Below, in pieces: positions 23,617 through 32,062 of a DNA stretch of 34,987 nucleotides (its first letter is position 1; each line of letters starts with the position of its first letter). The translations under genes and the position numbers were made by a program. Source of the stretch: Nereida sp965655635 (lineage in GTDB: Bacteria; Pseudomonadota; Alphaproteobacteria; Rhodobacterales; Rhodobacteraceae); contig NZ_CBFHHE010000022.1 in assembly GCF_965655635.1 (NCBI RefSeq), forward strand, positions 1 through 34,987, read 5' to 3'. The notes under the pieces are model-generated. The model made no database searches and had not been told where the DNA came from. It saw only the letters and a list, made by a program, of their open reading frames with translations.

Positions 23617-23621
23617 ACCAT

Positions 23622-24233
23622 GTGTTGATATTGTCCCAAAATGGTCTGGTCTATCTCGCAACGCCCAAAACGGGCTCAACCGCGGTTGAACAGACATTGG
23701 GCAATCTCGCAGACATTCGGTTCAGCGGACGCCGCAAGCACCAGAGCGCACGCTTTTATCATAACCGCGTCGCACCCTTTTTGAAGGCCTCCCTGAACGA
23801 AACGAACGAAGTAATTGCCGTGATCCGCGAGCCGATGGACTGGCTGCGCAGTTGGTATCGGTACCGCGTGCGCCTGCCCAAAGATAACCCGCGCTCGACC
23901 GATGGGGTATCGTTCCATGATTTTGCCCGCGCAGCTTTGCAAAGCCCGCAACCGCCCCTCGGTGCCGTTGGCAGACAGATCAACTTTCTAAGCGCAAATA
24001 ATGGGACGGTGCTTGTGGATCACTTTTTTGCCTATGAAGCACAGCCGGTTCTACGACGGTTTCTGGATGAGCGTTTTGAGACCAGCTTTAATTTCCCAAC
24101 TGTGAATGTGTCGCGTCCGCTGCTGATTGAAGAAATCCCCCAGACCGAGGCAGACGTGCGCGCAGCTTGGCCAGAAGATTTCGCCCTTTACGATCAGGTG
24201 ATAGCAGCTGATGGGCATCTGCGCTGTAGGTAA
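23622..24233 (+). CDS. Sulfotransferase-like protein
   Basis: A 203-residue protein with the two sulfotransferase nucleotide motifs. The 5'-phosphosulfate loop is LVYLATPKTGSTAVEQTL (P15-T20) and the 3'-phosphate block is VIAVIREPMDWLRSWYRYR. It is shorter than typical sulfotransferases but similar to small family members of Rhodobacterales that are often labelled hypothetical. PAPS-dependent transfer of sulfate to a carbohydrate or small molecule is the family role; the acceptor is unknown. The start is GTG at 23622; the ATG one base earlier is out of frame and meets a stop at once. There is no good ribosome site. The lldD terminator lies just before it, so expression may be partly read-through. 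Confidence 0.7.
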   Translation: MLILSQNGLVYLATPKTGSTAVEQTLGNLADIRFSGRRKHQSARFYHNRVAPFLKASLNETNEVIAVIREPMDWLRSWYRYRVRLPKDNPRSTDGVSFHDFARAALQSPQPPLGAVGRQINFLSANNGTVLVDHFFAYEAQPVLRRFLDERFETSFNFPTVNVSRPLLIEEIPQTEADVRAAWPEDFALYDQVIAADGHLRCR

Positions 24234-24258
24234 CAGCTATCCAGCGCGGCGTGATAAC

Positions 24259-25404
24259 TCAGGCCTTAGGACCTTGCCGTTTGAGCATCAGTGTTGCGGG
24301 CAAAATCATCAGCAAAAAGCATCCAACAGTAGCAAACGCGACCCGAAGCCCGTGGTATTCTGCCAACAAACCAATCACCGGCGGCCCAAGGAAAAACCCT
24401 GCAAAACCGATAATTGAAACGCGTGCGATCACCAAAGTTCGATCAGCAATACCAACCCATTCACCGACAATATTAAGGGCCGTTGGGGCGATCACGGAAA
24501 TTCCTAAGCCCAGAATGCCAAAGCCAATGTAGGCCATGTTTGGGCTGGTTGCGGCTGCGGCCAACCACGCGCCAATAGCTGCGAACATCGATGCGGCCAC
24601 GATGATTTTCATCCCGCTAACGCGCCCTGAAATCAGATGCCCGGAAAAGCGTCCAACAGCCATGGTCAGACCAAGCATCGCGGGCCCGAACGCGCCTTCG
24701 GCAGCGCCACCGCCTAAAGTGCGCTCAACATGCAGCGCCGACCACGCCTCGGAAGCGCCTTCTGTCTCAAAGGCGATCAACACAATGATACCGCCCCACA
24801 CGATTACCCCAACTGGCAAACGCCCACCTTTGGGCGCATCCGGTTCCGTCTCGGACGCCGTACGCATCGGCATCTTGATGCACGCCACGTAGACGACCAC
24901 CGCCAGCAACGCGAAAACGACCCACGTCTGCCAATCAGCCTCGCGTGCGAAGCCTGTAACGATCCCACCGCACGCATAGGCCACAGAAAACCCAGCATGA
25001 TTAAGGTTCATCAAAGAGCGCCCTGTGCGGGCTTCAGTCTCGGAAATGCGGGCGTTGATAACGATATCAGCAAGCCCTGACGCAAAAGCCACCACAAACA
25101 TAACAGTCGTAAAGCCCACGGCAGTGCTCACCGTCCCAAGGCCCAGATACGCGGTCGCCAAAGCAGCGATTGCGGCTGGCATCGCAAAGCGGCGCAAGCG
25201 GCGATCAAGTGTTGGTGCAGCGGCCATCGCAGCCAAAAGCCCCAACGCAGCGCATGAAATTATCAATCCAAACGTCGCATCGCTTACATCAATTTGGGCT
25301 TTCACACGTGGGATAAACGCCGCAAACGCACCCCACAAAATACCCATTGAGCCAAAACCAAGCAGCGTCTTGCGGCTGTCGTATATGTCACGGTACACGT
25401 TCAT
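24259..25404 (-). CDS. Major facilitator superfamily transporter
   Basis: A 381-residue membrane protein with about twelve hydrophobic helices, beginning GFGSMGILWGAFAAFIPRV and containing the MFS-type loop PTLDRRLRRFAMP between helices 2 and 3. The central loop (PMRTASETEPDAPKGGRLP) is cytoplasmic and hydrophilic. The overall pattern is like fucose permease or other 12-helix sugar/drug transporters with the COG0738-like fold, but no substrate can be assigned. The ATG at 25404 is chosen because the extra residues of a start at 25449 are unlike the family; the ribosome site is weak. The gene is convergent with the sulfotransferase-like gene and divergent from rplY. Confidence 0.85.
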   Translation of the reverse strand: MNVYRDIYDSRKTLLGFGSMGILWGAFAAFIPRVKAQIDVSDATFGLIISCAALGLLAAMAAAPTLDRRLRRFAMPAAIAALATAYLGLGTVSTAVGFTTVMFVVAFASGLADIVINARISETEARTGRSLMNLNHAGFSVAYACGGIVTGFAREADWQTWVVFALLAVVVYVACIKMPMRTASETEPDAPKGGRLPVGVIVWGGIIVLIAFETEGASEAWSALHVERTLGGGAAEGAFGPAMLGLTMAVGRFSGHLISGRVSGMKIIVAASMFAAIGAWLAAAATSPNMAYIGFGILGLGISVIAPTALNIVGEWVGIADRTLVIARVSIIGFAGFFLGPPVIGLLAEYHGLRVAFATVGCFLLMILPATLMLKRQGPKA

Positions 25405-25418
25405 TGGGCAAAGCGTTC

Positions 25419-25435
25419 GCACGAGTTCCTCGTGC
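25419..25435. promoter_or_regulatory. Perfect 7-bp inverted repeat between MFS gene and rplY
   Basis: GCACGAG and CTCGTGC flank TTC, 15 bases before the MFS start. No T-run follows on either strand, so it is more likely an operator or a leader hairpin of the MFS mRNA than a terminator. The binding protein is unknown. Confidence 0.4.
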
Positions 25436-25472
25436 ACACAAGCGATCACTGGCCGCGCGGCCTAAAAACCCT

Positions 25473-25501
25473 TTGACTTTCACCCAGATTCGCCGCAAAA
25501 G
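25473..25501 (+). promoter_or_regulatory. Possible promoter of rplY
   Basis: TTGACT at 25473-25478 is a good -35 element; 17 bases further lies CAAAAG, a poor -10. The rplY start follows about 60 bases later. Alphaproteobacterial -10 elements are often weakly conserved, so this is a tentative call. Confidence 0.3.
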
Positions 25502-25562
25502 CGCGGCTTCATCGGGCACCGCACCCTTGGAGGCGGGCCCCTTTATTTATTGGAGAAATATC

Positions 25563-26189
25563 ATGGCAGATCAGATCCCAGATCTTATCGTCCAGAACCG
25601 CGCGGGGACAGGCAAGGGGGCCGCTCGCGCTGCACGTCGTGCAGGTTTGGTTCCGGGCATCGTTTTCGGCGGCGACACAGACCCAGTTGCAATTCAAATC
25701 CCATTCAACGAGCTGTTGAAGAAGTTGAAAGCCGGTCGTTTTAAGTCGACACTTTTCAACCTCAAGTGCGAAGGCCAAGAAGACGTTCGCGTTATCTGCC
25801 GCGACGTACAGCGTGACGTTATCAAAGACCTGCCGACACACGTCGACTTCATGCGTCTGAAGCGTACCACAAAGATTGCTCTCTACATCCCAGTGAATTT
25901 CGAAAACGAAGACACATGTAAAGGCATCAAAAAAGGTGGCGTGCTTACAGTTGTGCGCCCTGAAGTTGAGCTGATTGTTACTGCCGGTGATATCCCTAAG
26001 AGCATCACTGCAGACATCGCAAACATGGAAATCGGCGATACGCTGACAATCTCGCAGATCAATCTGCCAGAAGGTTGCAAAGCAACAATCGACCGTGACT
26101 TTGTGATTGCAAACATCCAAGCGCCATCCGGTCTTGCTTCATCTTCCGATGACGATGCTGAAGAAGGCGAAGAGGCAGCTGCAGAATAA
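25563..26189 (+). CDS. rplY: 50S ribosomal protein L25 / general stress protein Ctc
   Basis: A 208-residue long-form L25 (Ctc/TL5 type). The N-terminal 5S rRNA-binding beta-barrel shows TGKGAARAARRAGLVPGIVFGG and the C-terminal CTC domain includes KGGVLTVVRPEVELIVTAGDIP and DIANMEIGDTLTISQINLPEG. The acidic Ser/Asp/Glu tail is usual for alphaproteobacterial forms. It binds 5S rRNA in the large ribosomal subunit. The ATG follows TTGGAGAAATATC, a strong ribosome site; reading frame continues upstream but adds non-family sequence. pth follows 115 bases downstream after a terminator, the order found in most bacteria. Confidence 0.95.
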   Translation: MADQIPDLIVQNRAGTGKGAARAARRAGLVPGIVFGGDTDPVAIQIPFNELLKKLKAGRFKSTLFNLKCEGQEDVRVICRDVQRDVIKDLPTHVDFMRLKRTTKIALYIPVNFENEDTCKGIKKGGVLTVVRPEVELIVTAGDIPKSITADIANMEIGDTLTISQINLPEGCKATIDRDFVIANIQAPSGLASSSDDDAEEGEEAAAE

Positions 26190-26216
26190 TCTGCAGCACT
26201 CTTGCAAACCTACATG

Positions 26217-26252
26217 AAGGGCCATGCAATTACTGCGTGGCCCTTTTGTTTT
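26217..26252 (+). terminator. Terminator after rplY
   Basis: The 8-bp stem AAGGGCCA/TGGCCCTT is separated by a loop of about 13 bases and followed by TTGTTTTG. It lies 27 bases beyond the rplY stop. pth then starts at 26305. Confidence 0.8.
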
Positions 26253-26304
26253 GTGCAGAGCTTGGGCTAAAACAGCGCAACAACAGTGACCAAAGGCGCC
26301 CCTT

Positions 26305-26991
26305 ATGAAACTCTTTGTAGGCCTCGGAAACCCAGGGCAAAAATATGCCAAGAACCGCCACAACATTGGCTTCATGGCGCTTGAGCAGATCGCTTCGGAC
26401 CACGGCTTTGGTCCGTGGAAAGCAAAGTTTCGGGGCCAGATCAGTGAGGGGCGATTGGGCCGAGAGAAGGTTCTGCTTCTCAAACCCGAGACATTCATGA
26501 ACAACTCGGGTCAGTCGTTGCGTGCGGCGCTAGACTTTTACAAACTCGACAGCACGGATGTGATCGTCTTTCACGACGAAATTGACCTCGCCCCTGCAAA
26601 AGTACGCGTCAAAACAGGCGGTGGCCATGCGGGCCATAACGGTCTGCGCTCAATCCATGCGCATATTTCTCCCAACTACGACCGTGTGCGGCTTGGTGTG
26701 GGGCATCCCGGGCACAAAGACAAAGTGCCGTCGTATGTCTTGAATGACTTCGCAAAGGCAGACCAAAACTGGCTCGATGACGTGCTACGCGGCATCGGTG
26801 ACGGGGCTGCACATCTTGCGGAAGGCGACACCGCAAAGTTTCTAAACGCCGTGGCCCTACGCGCAGCCCCCGCCCGACCATCGACCGGCACCAAAGGCCC
26901 AAATGCCAAAATCGCTCCTGCAGCCGAGCTAACACCCCCAAAGGAAGATGACCGTACGGCAATGCAGAAGCTGATGGACAAGTTCCGCTAG
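26305..26991 (+). CDS. pth: Peptidyl-tRNA hydrolase
   Basis: A 228-residue peptidyl-tRNA hydrolase, which releases peptides from prematurely dissociated peptidyl-tRNA. The start MKLFVGLGNPGQKYAKNRHN carries the catalytic His (H19), then GFMALEQ, LKPETFMNNSGQSL, the catalytic Asp in VIVFHDEIDLA and the GGGHAGHNGLRSI helix-capping block. The C-terminal 40 residues are an unstructured Pro/Ala-rich tail (APARPSTGTKGPNAKIAPAA) ending in a basic helix, common in Rhodobacterales enzymes. The ATG follows a weak ribosome site. Order rplY-pth is conserved across bacteria. Confidence 0.95.
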   Translation: MKLFVGLGNPGQKYAKNRHNIGFMALEQIASDHGFGPWKAKFRGQISEGRLGREKVLLLKPETFMNNSGQSLRAALDFYKLDSTDVIVFHDEIDLAPAKVRVKTGGGHAGHNGLRSIHAHISPNYDRVRLGVGHPGHKDKVPSYVLNDFAKADQNWLDDVLRGIGDGAAHLAEGDTAKFLNAVALRAAPARPSTGTKGPNAKIAPAAELTPPKEDDRTAMQKLMDKFR

Positions 26992-27052
26992 CAGCACACG
27001 GCCTGTTGCGGTTACGCTTGGTGCATAGACAGAGTTTGGGAGGGCGCTGCTT

Positions 27053-28201
27053 ATGAAACGATTTATCCGCATCATGATTGTTGTTTTGCTTGGGGTGGGC
27101 ACCCTTGCACTTTATCATCAGGACCGCATCGCGCGCTTACTCGCCGTTAATTCGCTCTTTGATGCGGACCGGATTACACACAACTTTTCCAACATGGACG
27201 TCGCCTTTTTGCATGAAGAGGTTTCACGTGGCGATGGCCCAGTGTCCGAGTTGGCCAAAGGTGCGCCTTTAAGTCTAACGCCCGAGCAACAAGACTGGGT
27301 CGAGCAGGCGGATGTCACCGCGATAGTCGTGCTGCAAAACGGCCAGCTGCGCCACGAAAGTTACTACAAAGACACCACCGCAGAAGACCTACGGATCAGC
27401 TGGTCTGTGGCTAAGTCATTCATATCTGTGCTTATGGGCATCGCACTTGATGAAGGCGCGATCGACAGCATCAATGACCCCGTCATTGAATATGCGCCTT
27501 CCCTTATGGACAGTGCCTATGCGGGAGCCAGCATCGAAGATGTACTTTTGATGTCGAGTGGCGTGACTTTTGATGAGGACTACCTCGACCCGTCGAGCGA
27601 CATCAACAAAATGGGCCGTGTCTTGGCGTTGGGCCGTTCAATGGATGCGTTTACCGCTGATCTGACGGAAACGTTCCAACCTGCTGGCAGTGCTTGGGAA
27701 TACGTCAGCATCGACACCCATGTTTTGGGGATGATCCTGCGCGGTGCGACTGGCAAAAGCATCCCTGCCCTGCTGTCTGAAAAAGTTGTTGCTCCACTCG
27801 GGCTAGAGGCGTCACCTTATTACGTCACAGACGGCTATGGGACTGCGTTTGTCTTGGGTGGTCTGAACATGCGCACACGGGACTACGCGCGCTTTGGCCA
27901 GATGGTATTGCAGGATGGCAGATACAGCGGACGCCAAATTGTACCGGCGGATTGGCTGCGCAAATCAACTGTGCCACTTGCCAAGACAAAATCCGGCGCC
28001 ATTCAATACGGCTATCAATGGTGGATCCCCGCCGATGCCCAAGAAGGGGAATTCATGGCCCGTGGCATTTACGGTCAATACATCTACATCAATCGCAACA
28101 CACAAACTGTGATCGCGCTGAACGGCGCACACCGCGGTTTTCGTGAAGAGGGTGTGTTTGATCGAAACGTGGCCGTGCTCCGGCAGCTGGTCAACCAATA
28201 A
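27053..28201 (+). CDS. Serine hydrolase, beta-lactamase class C family
   Basis: A 382-residue penicillin-binding-fold hydrolase. An N-terminal hydrophobic segment (residues 4-21) is a signal peptide or anchor. The catalytic SxxK is S118-V-A-K121 in ISWSVAKSFISVLMGIALDEG, the Tyr motif is WEYVSIDTHVLG, and the third motif region is MARGIYGQYIYI. The pattern resembles 6-aminohexanoate-dimer hydrolase/EstB-type esterases as much as true beta-lactamases, so resistance should not be inferred. The catalytic domain should lie in the periplasm. The DUF2237 gene begins ten bases after its stop, so the two are probably one transcription unit. Confidence 0.85.
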   Translation: MKRFIRIMIVVLLGVGTLALYHQDRIARLLAVNSLFDADRITHNFSNMDVAFLHEEVSRGDGPVSELAKGAPLSLTPEQQDWVEQADVTAIVVLQNGQLRHESYYKDTTAEDLRISWSVAKSFISVLMGIALDEGAIDSINDPVIEYAPSLMDSAYAGASIEDVLLMSSGVTFDEDYLDPSSDINKMGRVLALGRSMDAFTADLTETFQPAGSAWEYVSIDTHVLGMILRGATGKSIPALLSEKVVAPLGLEASPYYVTDGYGTAFVLGGLNMRTRDYARFGQMVLQDGRYSGRQIVPADWLRKSTVPLAKTKSGAIQYGYQWWIPADAQEGEFMARGIYGQYIYINRNTQTVIALNGAHRGFREEGVFDRNVAVLRQLVNQ

Positions 28202-28211
28202 GAGGCGCTTC

Positions 28212-28580
28212 ATGCAAAAAGACGACAGCATCAACGTGCGCGGAACCGAATTGCTGATCTGCGGCACGGACCCCGTAACTGGCTTTTTCCGCGACGGCTT
28301 TTGCAACACCCGTGACGCCGATCAAGGCAGCCACACAGTCTGCGCAATCATGACTGACGAATTCCTCGCTTTTTCCAAATACGTCGGTAACGATCTTAGC
28401 ACGCCGCGCCCGCAGTACGGGTTCGTGGGCTTAAAAGCAGGTGACAGCTGGTGCCTATGCGCGACGCGCTTTTTGCAGGCCCACCACGAAGGTTGTGCCC
28501 CCAAAGTACACCTTGAGGCGACCCACCAGCGCGCGTTGGAAATCGTTCCTATAGAAGTATTGGAAGAGAACGCGGTCTGA
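28212..28580 (+). CDS. DUF2237 family protein
   Basis: A 122-residue protein of the DUF2237 family. Visible conserved blocks are GTELLICGTDPVTGFFRDGFC near the start, DQGSHTVCAIMTDEFLAFSK, then GLKAGDSWCLCATRFLQAHH and the C-terminal CAPKVHLEATHQRALEIVP. Four or five Cys and several His residues recur in these blocks, which suggests metal or redox chemistry, but no activity is known. The ATG at 28212 lies ten bases after the hydrolase stop; an in-frame start at 28143 inside the upstream gene would add residues unlike the family. There is no signal peptide. Its 3' end is convergent with trpF. Confidence 0.88.
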   Translation: MQKDDSINVRGTELLICGTDPVTGFFRDGFCNTRDADQGSHTVCAIMTDEFLAFSKYVGNDLSTPRPQYGFVGLKAGDSWCLCATRFLQAHHEGCAPKVHLEATHQRALEIVPIEVLEENAV

Positions 28581-28591
28581 CACGCGTTGTT

Positions 28592-29245
28592 TCAGAATAT
28601 TCCGCGGTTGGCGGCTTCAGCAAAGGCTGTCATTAATGCTCCGTCTTTCACGCCGACAATTGCCTCAACCCCTGAGGACACATCCAGCTGGCGCGCGCCT
28701 GTCATGGCCACAGCCTCAGCTGCATTATCAGGGGTAAGACCCCCGGCCAGCATCCACGGTACAGGCCAAGATTTGCCCGCAATAAGACGCCAATCAAACG
28801 AAAGACCATTGCCACCAGGCAAATCAGCATTTTTAGGCGGCTTGGCATCAATTAAAAGCTGATCAGCGGCCATCGCATAGGCATCTAGCGCAGGCAGATC
28901 ATCCGCATCCGCCACACCAACAGCCTTCATAACTGGCAGGCCGTAGCGCGCGCGCACTTCGCGCACCCGCTCAACACTCTCCGCGCCGTGCAGCTGCAAC
29001 ATATCCAAGGGCACAGCCTCAACAATTGCGTCTAGCTCAGCATCACTCGCGTTTACGACCAAAGCAACCTTCGCAATCCCAACGGGCACCGTAACGGCCA
29101 AAGCTGCGGCTTGTTCAATGCTCACGTTGCGGGGGCTTTTGGGGAAAAAGACAAAACCAACATATGCCGCACCAGCATCGGCTGCTGCAGTGACGTCTTC
29201 GGGACGGCTTAGGCCGCAAAATTTTGTTCGGATCAAAGGTGCCAT
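28592..29245 (-). CDS. trpF: Phosphoribosylanthranilate isomerase
   Basis: A 217-residue TIM-barrel enzyme of tryptophan biosynthesis that converts N-(5'-phosphoribosyl)anthranilate to CdRP. The start TKFCGLSRPEDVTAAADAG contains the catalytic Cys (C10 in KFCG; usually KICG), then YVGFVFFPKSPRNVSIEQA, LQLHGAESVERV and the catalytic Asp region LLIDAKPP. The C-terminal phosphate site is WMLAGGLTPDNAAEAVAMTGARQLDVSSGVE. It begins three bases after lapA, so they are co-transcribed. The order ihfB-lapA-trpF is typical in Rhodobacterales. No frameshift or missing block is seen. Confidence 0.94.
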   Translation of the reverse strand: MAPLIRTKFCGLSRPEDVTAAADAGAAYVGFVFFPKSPRNVSIEQAAALAVTVPVGIAKVALVVNASDAELDAIVEAVPLDMLQLHGAESVERVREVRARYGLPVMKAVGVADADDLPALDAYAMAADQLLIDAKPPKNADLPGGNGLSFDWRLIAGKSWPVPWMLAGGLTPDNAAEAVAMTGARQLDVSSGVEAIVGVKDGALMTAFAEAANRGIF

Positions 29246-29248
29246 GGG

Positions 29249-29608
29249 TTAGCTAGCGTCATCCAGCAACGCGAGGACCTCATCTTTGCCCTCGTTTTGT
29301 TTCCCTTTTAGACGGCGTATTTCACGCTCAAGAGACTTCATCTCGCGTTCAGTCGTCGCTTTGGCTGCACGGATCTTATGCTCGCGCATCCACTCCCACA
29401 CAAAACCCAGCAAAACGCCGGCTGCAATACCACCAAAAATGACTAGAAACAGGGGCAGATCAACTGAGCGCGCCAACAGCGGCGCACCGATTAATTCGGC
29501 GAGTTCTTGTGGCAGAACGCGCAATGTGACCACACCTCGGTTCGCAAGGGCGACCACAATCAACACAACCGCGATCGCACCAATAATGCCGTGCCGAATG
29601 TAGCGCAT
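29249..29608 (-). CDS. LapA-family membrane protein (DUF1049)
   Basis: A 119-residue membrane protein of the LapA/DUF1049 family. Two hydrophobic helices lie at about residues 8-25 and 52-70, followed by a charged coiled coil (WEWMREHKIRAAKATTEREMK, then SLEREIRRLKGKQ) facing the cytoplasm. In E. coli LapA works with LapB in controlling lipopolysaccharide synthesis. No lapB is present here, so the same role is only a possibility. AAGGAG precedes the ATG by six bases. The gene sits between ihfB and trpF in a compact same-strand cluster. Confidence 0.88.
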   Translation of the reverse strand: MRYIRHGIIGAIAVVLIVVALANRGVVTLRVLPQELAELIGAPLLARSVDLPLFLVIFGGIAAGVLLGFVWEWMREHKIRAAKATTEREMKSLEREIRRLKGKQNEGKDEVLALLDDAS

Positions 29609-29641
29609 ACTCTGCTCCTTAACTCTGCAAAAGCGCCGCGG

Positions 29642-29920
29642 TTAGTCGTTCAAACGCTCACGCAACAGCTTTCCGGTCTTAAAGAACGGAACGTGCTTTT
29701 CGTCAACCGAAACAGCCTCGCCCGTACGCGGGTTTCGCCCCTGGCGAGCATCACGTTTCTTGACGGAAAACGCCCCAAAACCACGCAACTCAACTCGGTC
29801 ACCCCGAGACATTGCATCAATGATCTCTTCAAAGATCGTATTCACGATTTTCTCAACGTCGCGCTGGTAAAGGTGCGGATTTTCATCAGCAATCTTTTGG
29901 ATCAGTTCGCTCCGGATCAT
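29642..29920 (-). CDS. ihfB: Integration host factor subunit beta
   Basis: A 92-residue HU/IHF-family DNA-bending protein, the beta subunit. The start MIRSELIQKIADENPHLYQR with VEKIVNTIFEEIIDAMSRGD is beta-specific, and the DNA-intercalating arm is DARQGRNPRTGEAV. It forms a heterodimer with IHF-alpha (encoded elsewhere) and bends DNA in transcription, replication and site-specific recombination. It is the type of host factor that tyrosine integrases such as the one at 9057 usually need. The gene is downstream of rpsA but separated from it by 274 bases and a terminator. GGGG lies about ten bases before the ATG. Confidence 0.95.
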   Translation of the reverse strand: MIRSELIQKIADENPHLYQRDVEKIVNTIFEEIIDAMSRGDRVELRGFGAFSVKKRDARQGRNPRTGEAVSVDEKHVPFFKTGKLLRERLND

Positions 29921-30135
29921 GTCGCGGCCCCTTTAGTCTAGTTACTCACGCCTGAACGCTCCAACATTAGGCGGAGAAAATCGCTAGAAAACAAGCCGTT
30001 GCAGCATCGAGCATGCAATTTAGGTCAAATTTGACAGGTTTTTAACCACCAAACGACAAAAGAAGGCGCGTATTTCGGATCAGCTTGGCTCAAACCCAAT
30101 CACCACCACAAATCAGCAGTTCCCCGATTCGAAAC

Positions 30136-30170
30136 AAAAAAGGCCCCGCATGATCAACATGCGGGGCCTT
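30136..30170 (-). terminator. Terminator of rpsA
   Basis: On the minus strand AAGGCCCCGCATG pairs with CATGCGGGGCCTT, forming a stem of about 13 bp, followed by TTTTTG. It lies 25 bases beyond the rpsA stop. The structure is a strong intrinsic terminator and separates rpsA from ihfB. Confidence 0.9.
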
Positions 30171-30194
30171 CATTAACGAATTAGAAGCGGCAGA

Positions 30195-31868
30195 TTAGTC
30201 GTCAGACTTAAGTGCTGCGCCCAAGATATCGCCAAGCGATGCACCGGAATCCGAGGAACCGTACTGCTCAACTGCTTCTTTTTCTTCTGCAATCTCACGT
30301 GCTTTGATCGACAGACCCAAGCGACGTGTTTTCGCATCCATGTTTGTTACGCGGGCGTCAACTTTGTCACCAACGCTGAAGCGCTCTGGACGTTGCTCGG
30401 CACGGTCACGTGACAAATCAGAGCGACGGATAAAAGCTTTCATACCTTCGTAAGTCACTTCGATGCCGCCGTCTTCGATGGAGGTCACTTCAACAGTTAC
30501 AATCGCACCGCGTGATACGCCGCCAACTGCTTCTGCGAATTTGTCACCGCCAATCGCTTTTACAGACAAGCTGATGCGCTCTTTCTCAACGTCGACTTCA
30601 GTAACAACAGCCTGAACAGTGTCGCCTTTTTGGTAATCGCCAATCACGTCTTCGCCGCGGCCTTCCCATGTCAAATCTGACAAGTGAACCATGCCGTCGA
30701 TATCGCCTTCGAGACCGATGAACAGACCGAATTCGGTGATGTTTTTGACGTCGCCTTCGACTTCTGTGCCAACTGGGAATTGCTCAGCAAATACTTCCCA
30801 TGGGTTGCGCTGTGTTTGCTTGAGACCAAGCGACACACGGCGTTTTGCACCGTCGATTTCCAGAACCATGACTTCGACTTCTTGGCTGGTGGAAACGATT
30901 TTGCCTGGGTGTACATTCTTTTTGGTCCAAGACATTTCAGACACGTGAACGAGACCTTCAACACCCGGCTCCAGCTCAACAAACGAACCGTAGTCCGTGA
31001 TGTTGGTGACGCGACCTATGTGCACAGAATCCAGTGGGTATTTCGCTGCAACGATATCCCATGGGTCTTCTTGCAACTGCTTCATGCCGAGGCTGATGCG
31101 GTGTGTTTCTTTGTTGATCTTGATGACCTGGACTTTGATCGTTTCGCCAATCGTCAGGATTTCTGACGGGTGGTTAACGCGGCGCCATGCCATATCAGTA
31201 ACGTGCAACAGACCGTCAACACCGCCCAGATCAACGAACGCACCGTATTCGGTGATGTTCTTGACCACACCGTCAACAGTTTGGCCTTCGGCCAAGTTGC
31301 CGATGACTTCAGCGCGCTGTTCGGCACGGGATTCTTCGAGGATCGCACGGCGCGACACAACGATGTTACCACGGCGGCGGTCCATCTTAAGGATTTGGAA
31401 CGGCTGCTTGAGACCCATCAGCGGGCCAGCGTCACGCACGGGGCGCACGTCAACTTGTGAGCCAGGCAAGAACGCAACTGCGCCGCCAAGGTCCACTGTG
31501 AAGCCGCCTTTGACGCGACCAAAGATAGCACCTTCGACGCGCTCTTCTGCGGCGTATGCTTTTTCCAGACGGTCCCATGCTTCTTCGCGGCGGGCCATCT
31601 CACGTGAGATAACTGCTTCGCCGCGGGCGTTCTCAGCAGAGCGCAAGAAGACTTCTACTTCATCGCCAACTGCGATTTCGGGAGCTTCGCCTGGGTTTGC
31701 GAATTCTTTAAGCTCAACGCGGCCTTCCATTTTGTAGCCTACGTCGATGATGGCTTGGCCTGCTTCAATCGCAATGACCTTGCCTTTGACGACTGTTCCC
31801 TCATCGGGAGTGTCTATCTCGAAGCTTTCGTTCAAGAGTGCTTCGAACTCTTCCATTGTGTTAGCCAT
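30195..31868 (-). CDS. rpsA: 30S ribosomal protein S1
   Basis: A 557-residue ribosomal protein S1 with six S1 RNA-binding domains, the first beginning near residue 22 (DEGTVVKGKVIAIEAGQAII). The repeated GxVxxITxxGxFVxL pattern appears as VDGVVKNITEYGAFVDLGGV, IGRVTNITDYGSFVELEPGV and VEGDVKNITEFGLFIGLEGD. It bridges mRNA and the ribosome and helps initiation on structured messages. The ATG at 31868 is used; a second Met five codons in is possible, and AAGGACG lies about ten bases upstream. The acidic tail ends LGAALKSDD. It lies downstream of aroA-cmk as in most relatives, but here two extra genes intervene. Confidence 0.97.
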   Translation of the reverse strand: MANTMEEFEALLNESFEIDTPDEGTVVKGKVIAIEAGQAIIDVGYKMEGRVELKEFANPGEAPEIAVGDEVEVFLRSAENARGEAVISREMARREEAWDRLEKAYAAEERVEGAIFGRVKGGFTVDLGGAVAFLPGSQVDVRPVRDAGPLMGLKQPFQILKMDRRRGNIVVSRRAILEESRAEQRAEVIGNLAEGQTVDGVVKNITEYGAFVDLGGVDGLLHVTDMAWRRVNHPSEILTIGETIKVQVIKINKETHRISLGMKQLQEDPWDIVAAKYPLDSVHIGRVTNITDYGSFVELEPGVEGLVHVSEMSWTKKNVHPGKIVSTSQEVEVMVLEIDGAKRRVSLGLKQTQRNPWEVFAEQFPVGTEVEGDVKNITEFGLFIGLEGDIDGMVHLSDLTWEGRGEDVIGDYQKGDTVQAVVTEVDVEKERISLSVKAIGGDKFAEAVGGVSRGAIVTVEVTSIEDGGIEVTYEGMKAFIRRSDLSRDRAEQRPERFSVGDKVDARVTNMDAKTRRLGLSIKAREIAEEKEAVEQYGSSDSGASLGDILGAALKSDD

Positions 31869-32062
31869 GTGGCGTTAACGTCCTTTTTAAAAGTTTTCTG
31901 GCCGTGCGGTTGTCTCCGCCGGTCTTTGGATGAATTTGGCCAAATCCTCAAAACAGCTGGACCACGAAAACATCAGAGCCGGTGCAAACTACCCTGCTCA
32001 AATCTCATGTCCGCATCTGTTTCGGCGCTTTGACAAGCGCGCGTATAAGCAAGATTCCCTTG

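Noticed and set aside
27053..28201. Antibiotic-resistance beta-lactamase
   Set aside because: Only the general serine hydrolase fold is shown. The Tyr and third motifs fit esterase or amide hydrolase relatives equally well.
30684..31166. A 160-codon plus-strand open frame within rpsA
   Set aside because: It is an antisense shadow of the repeated S1 domains.
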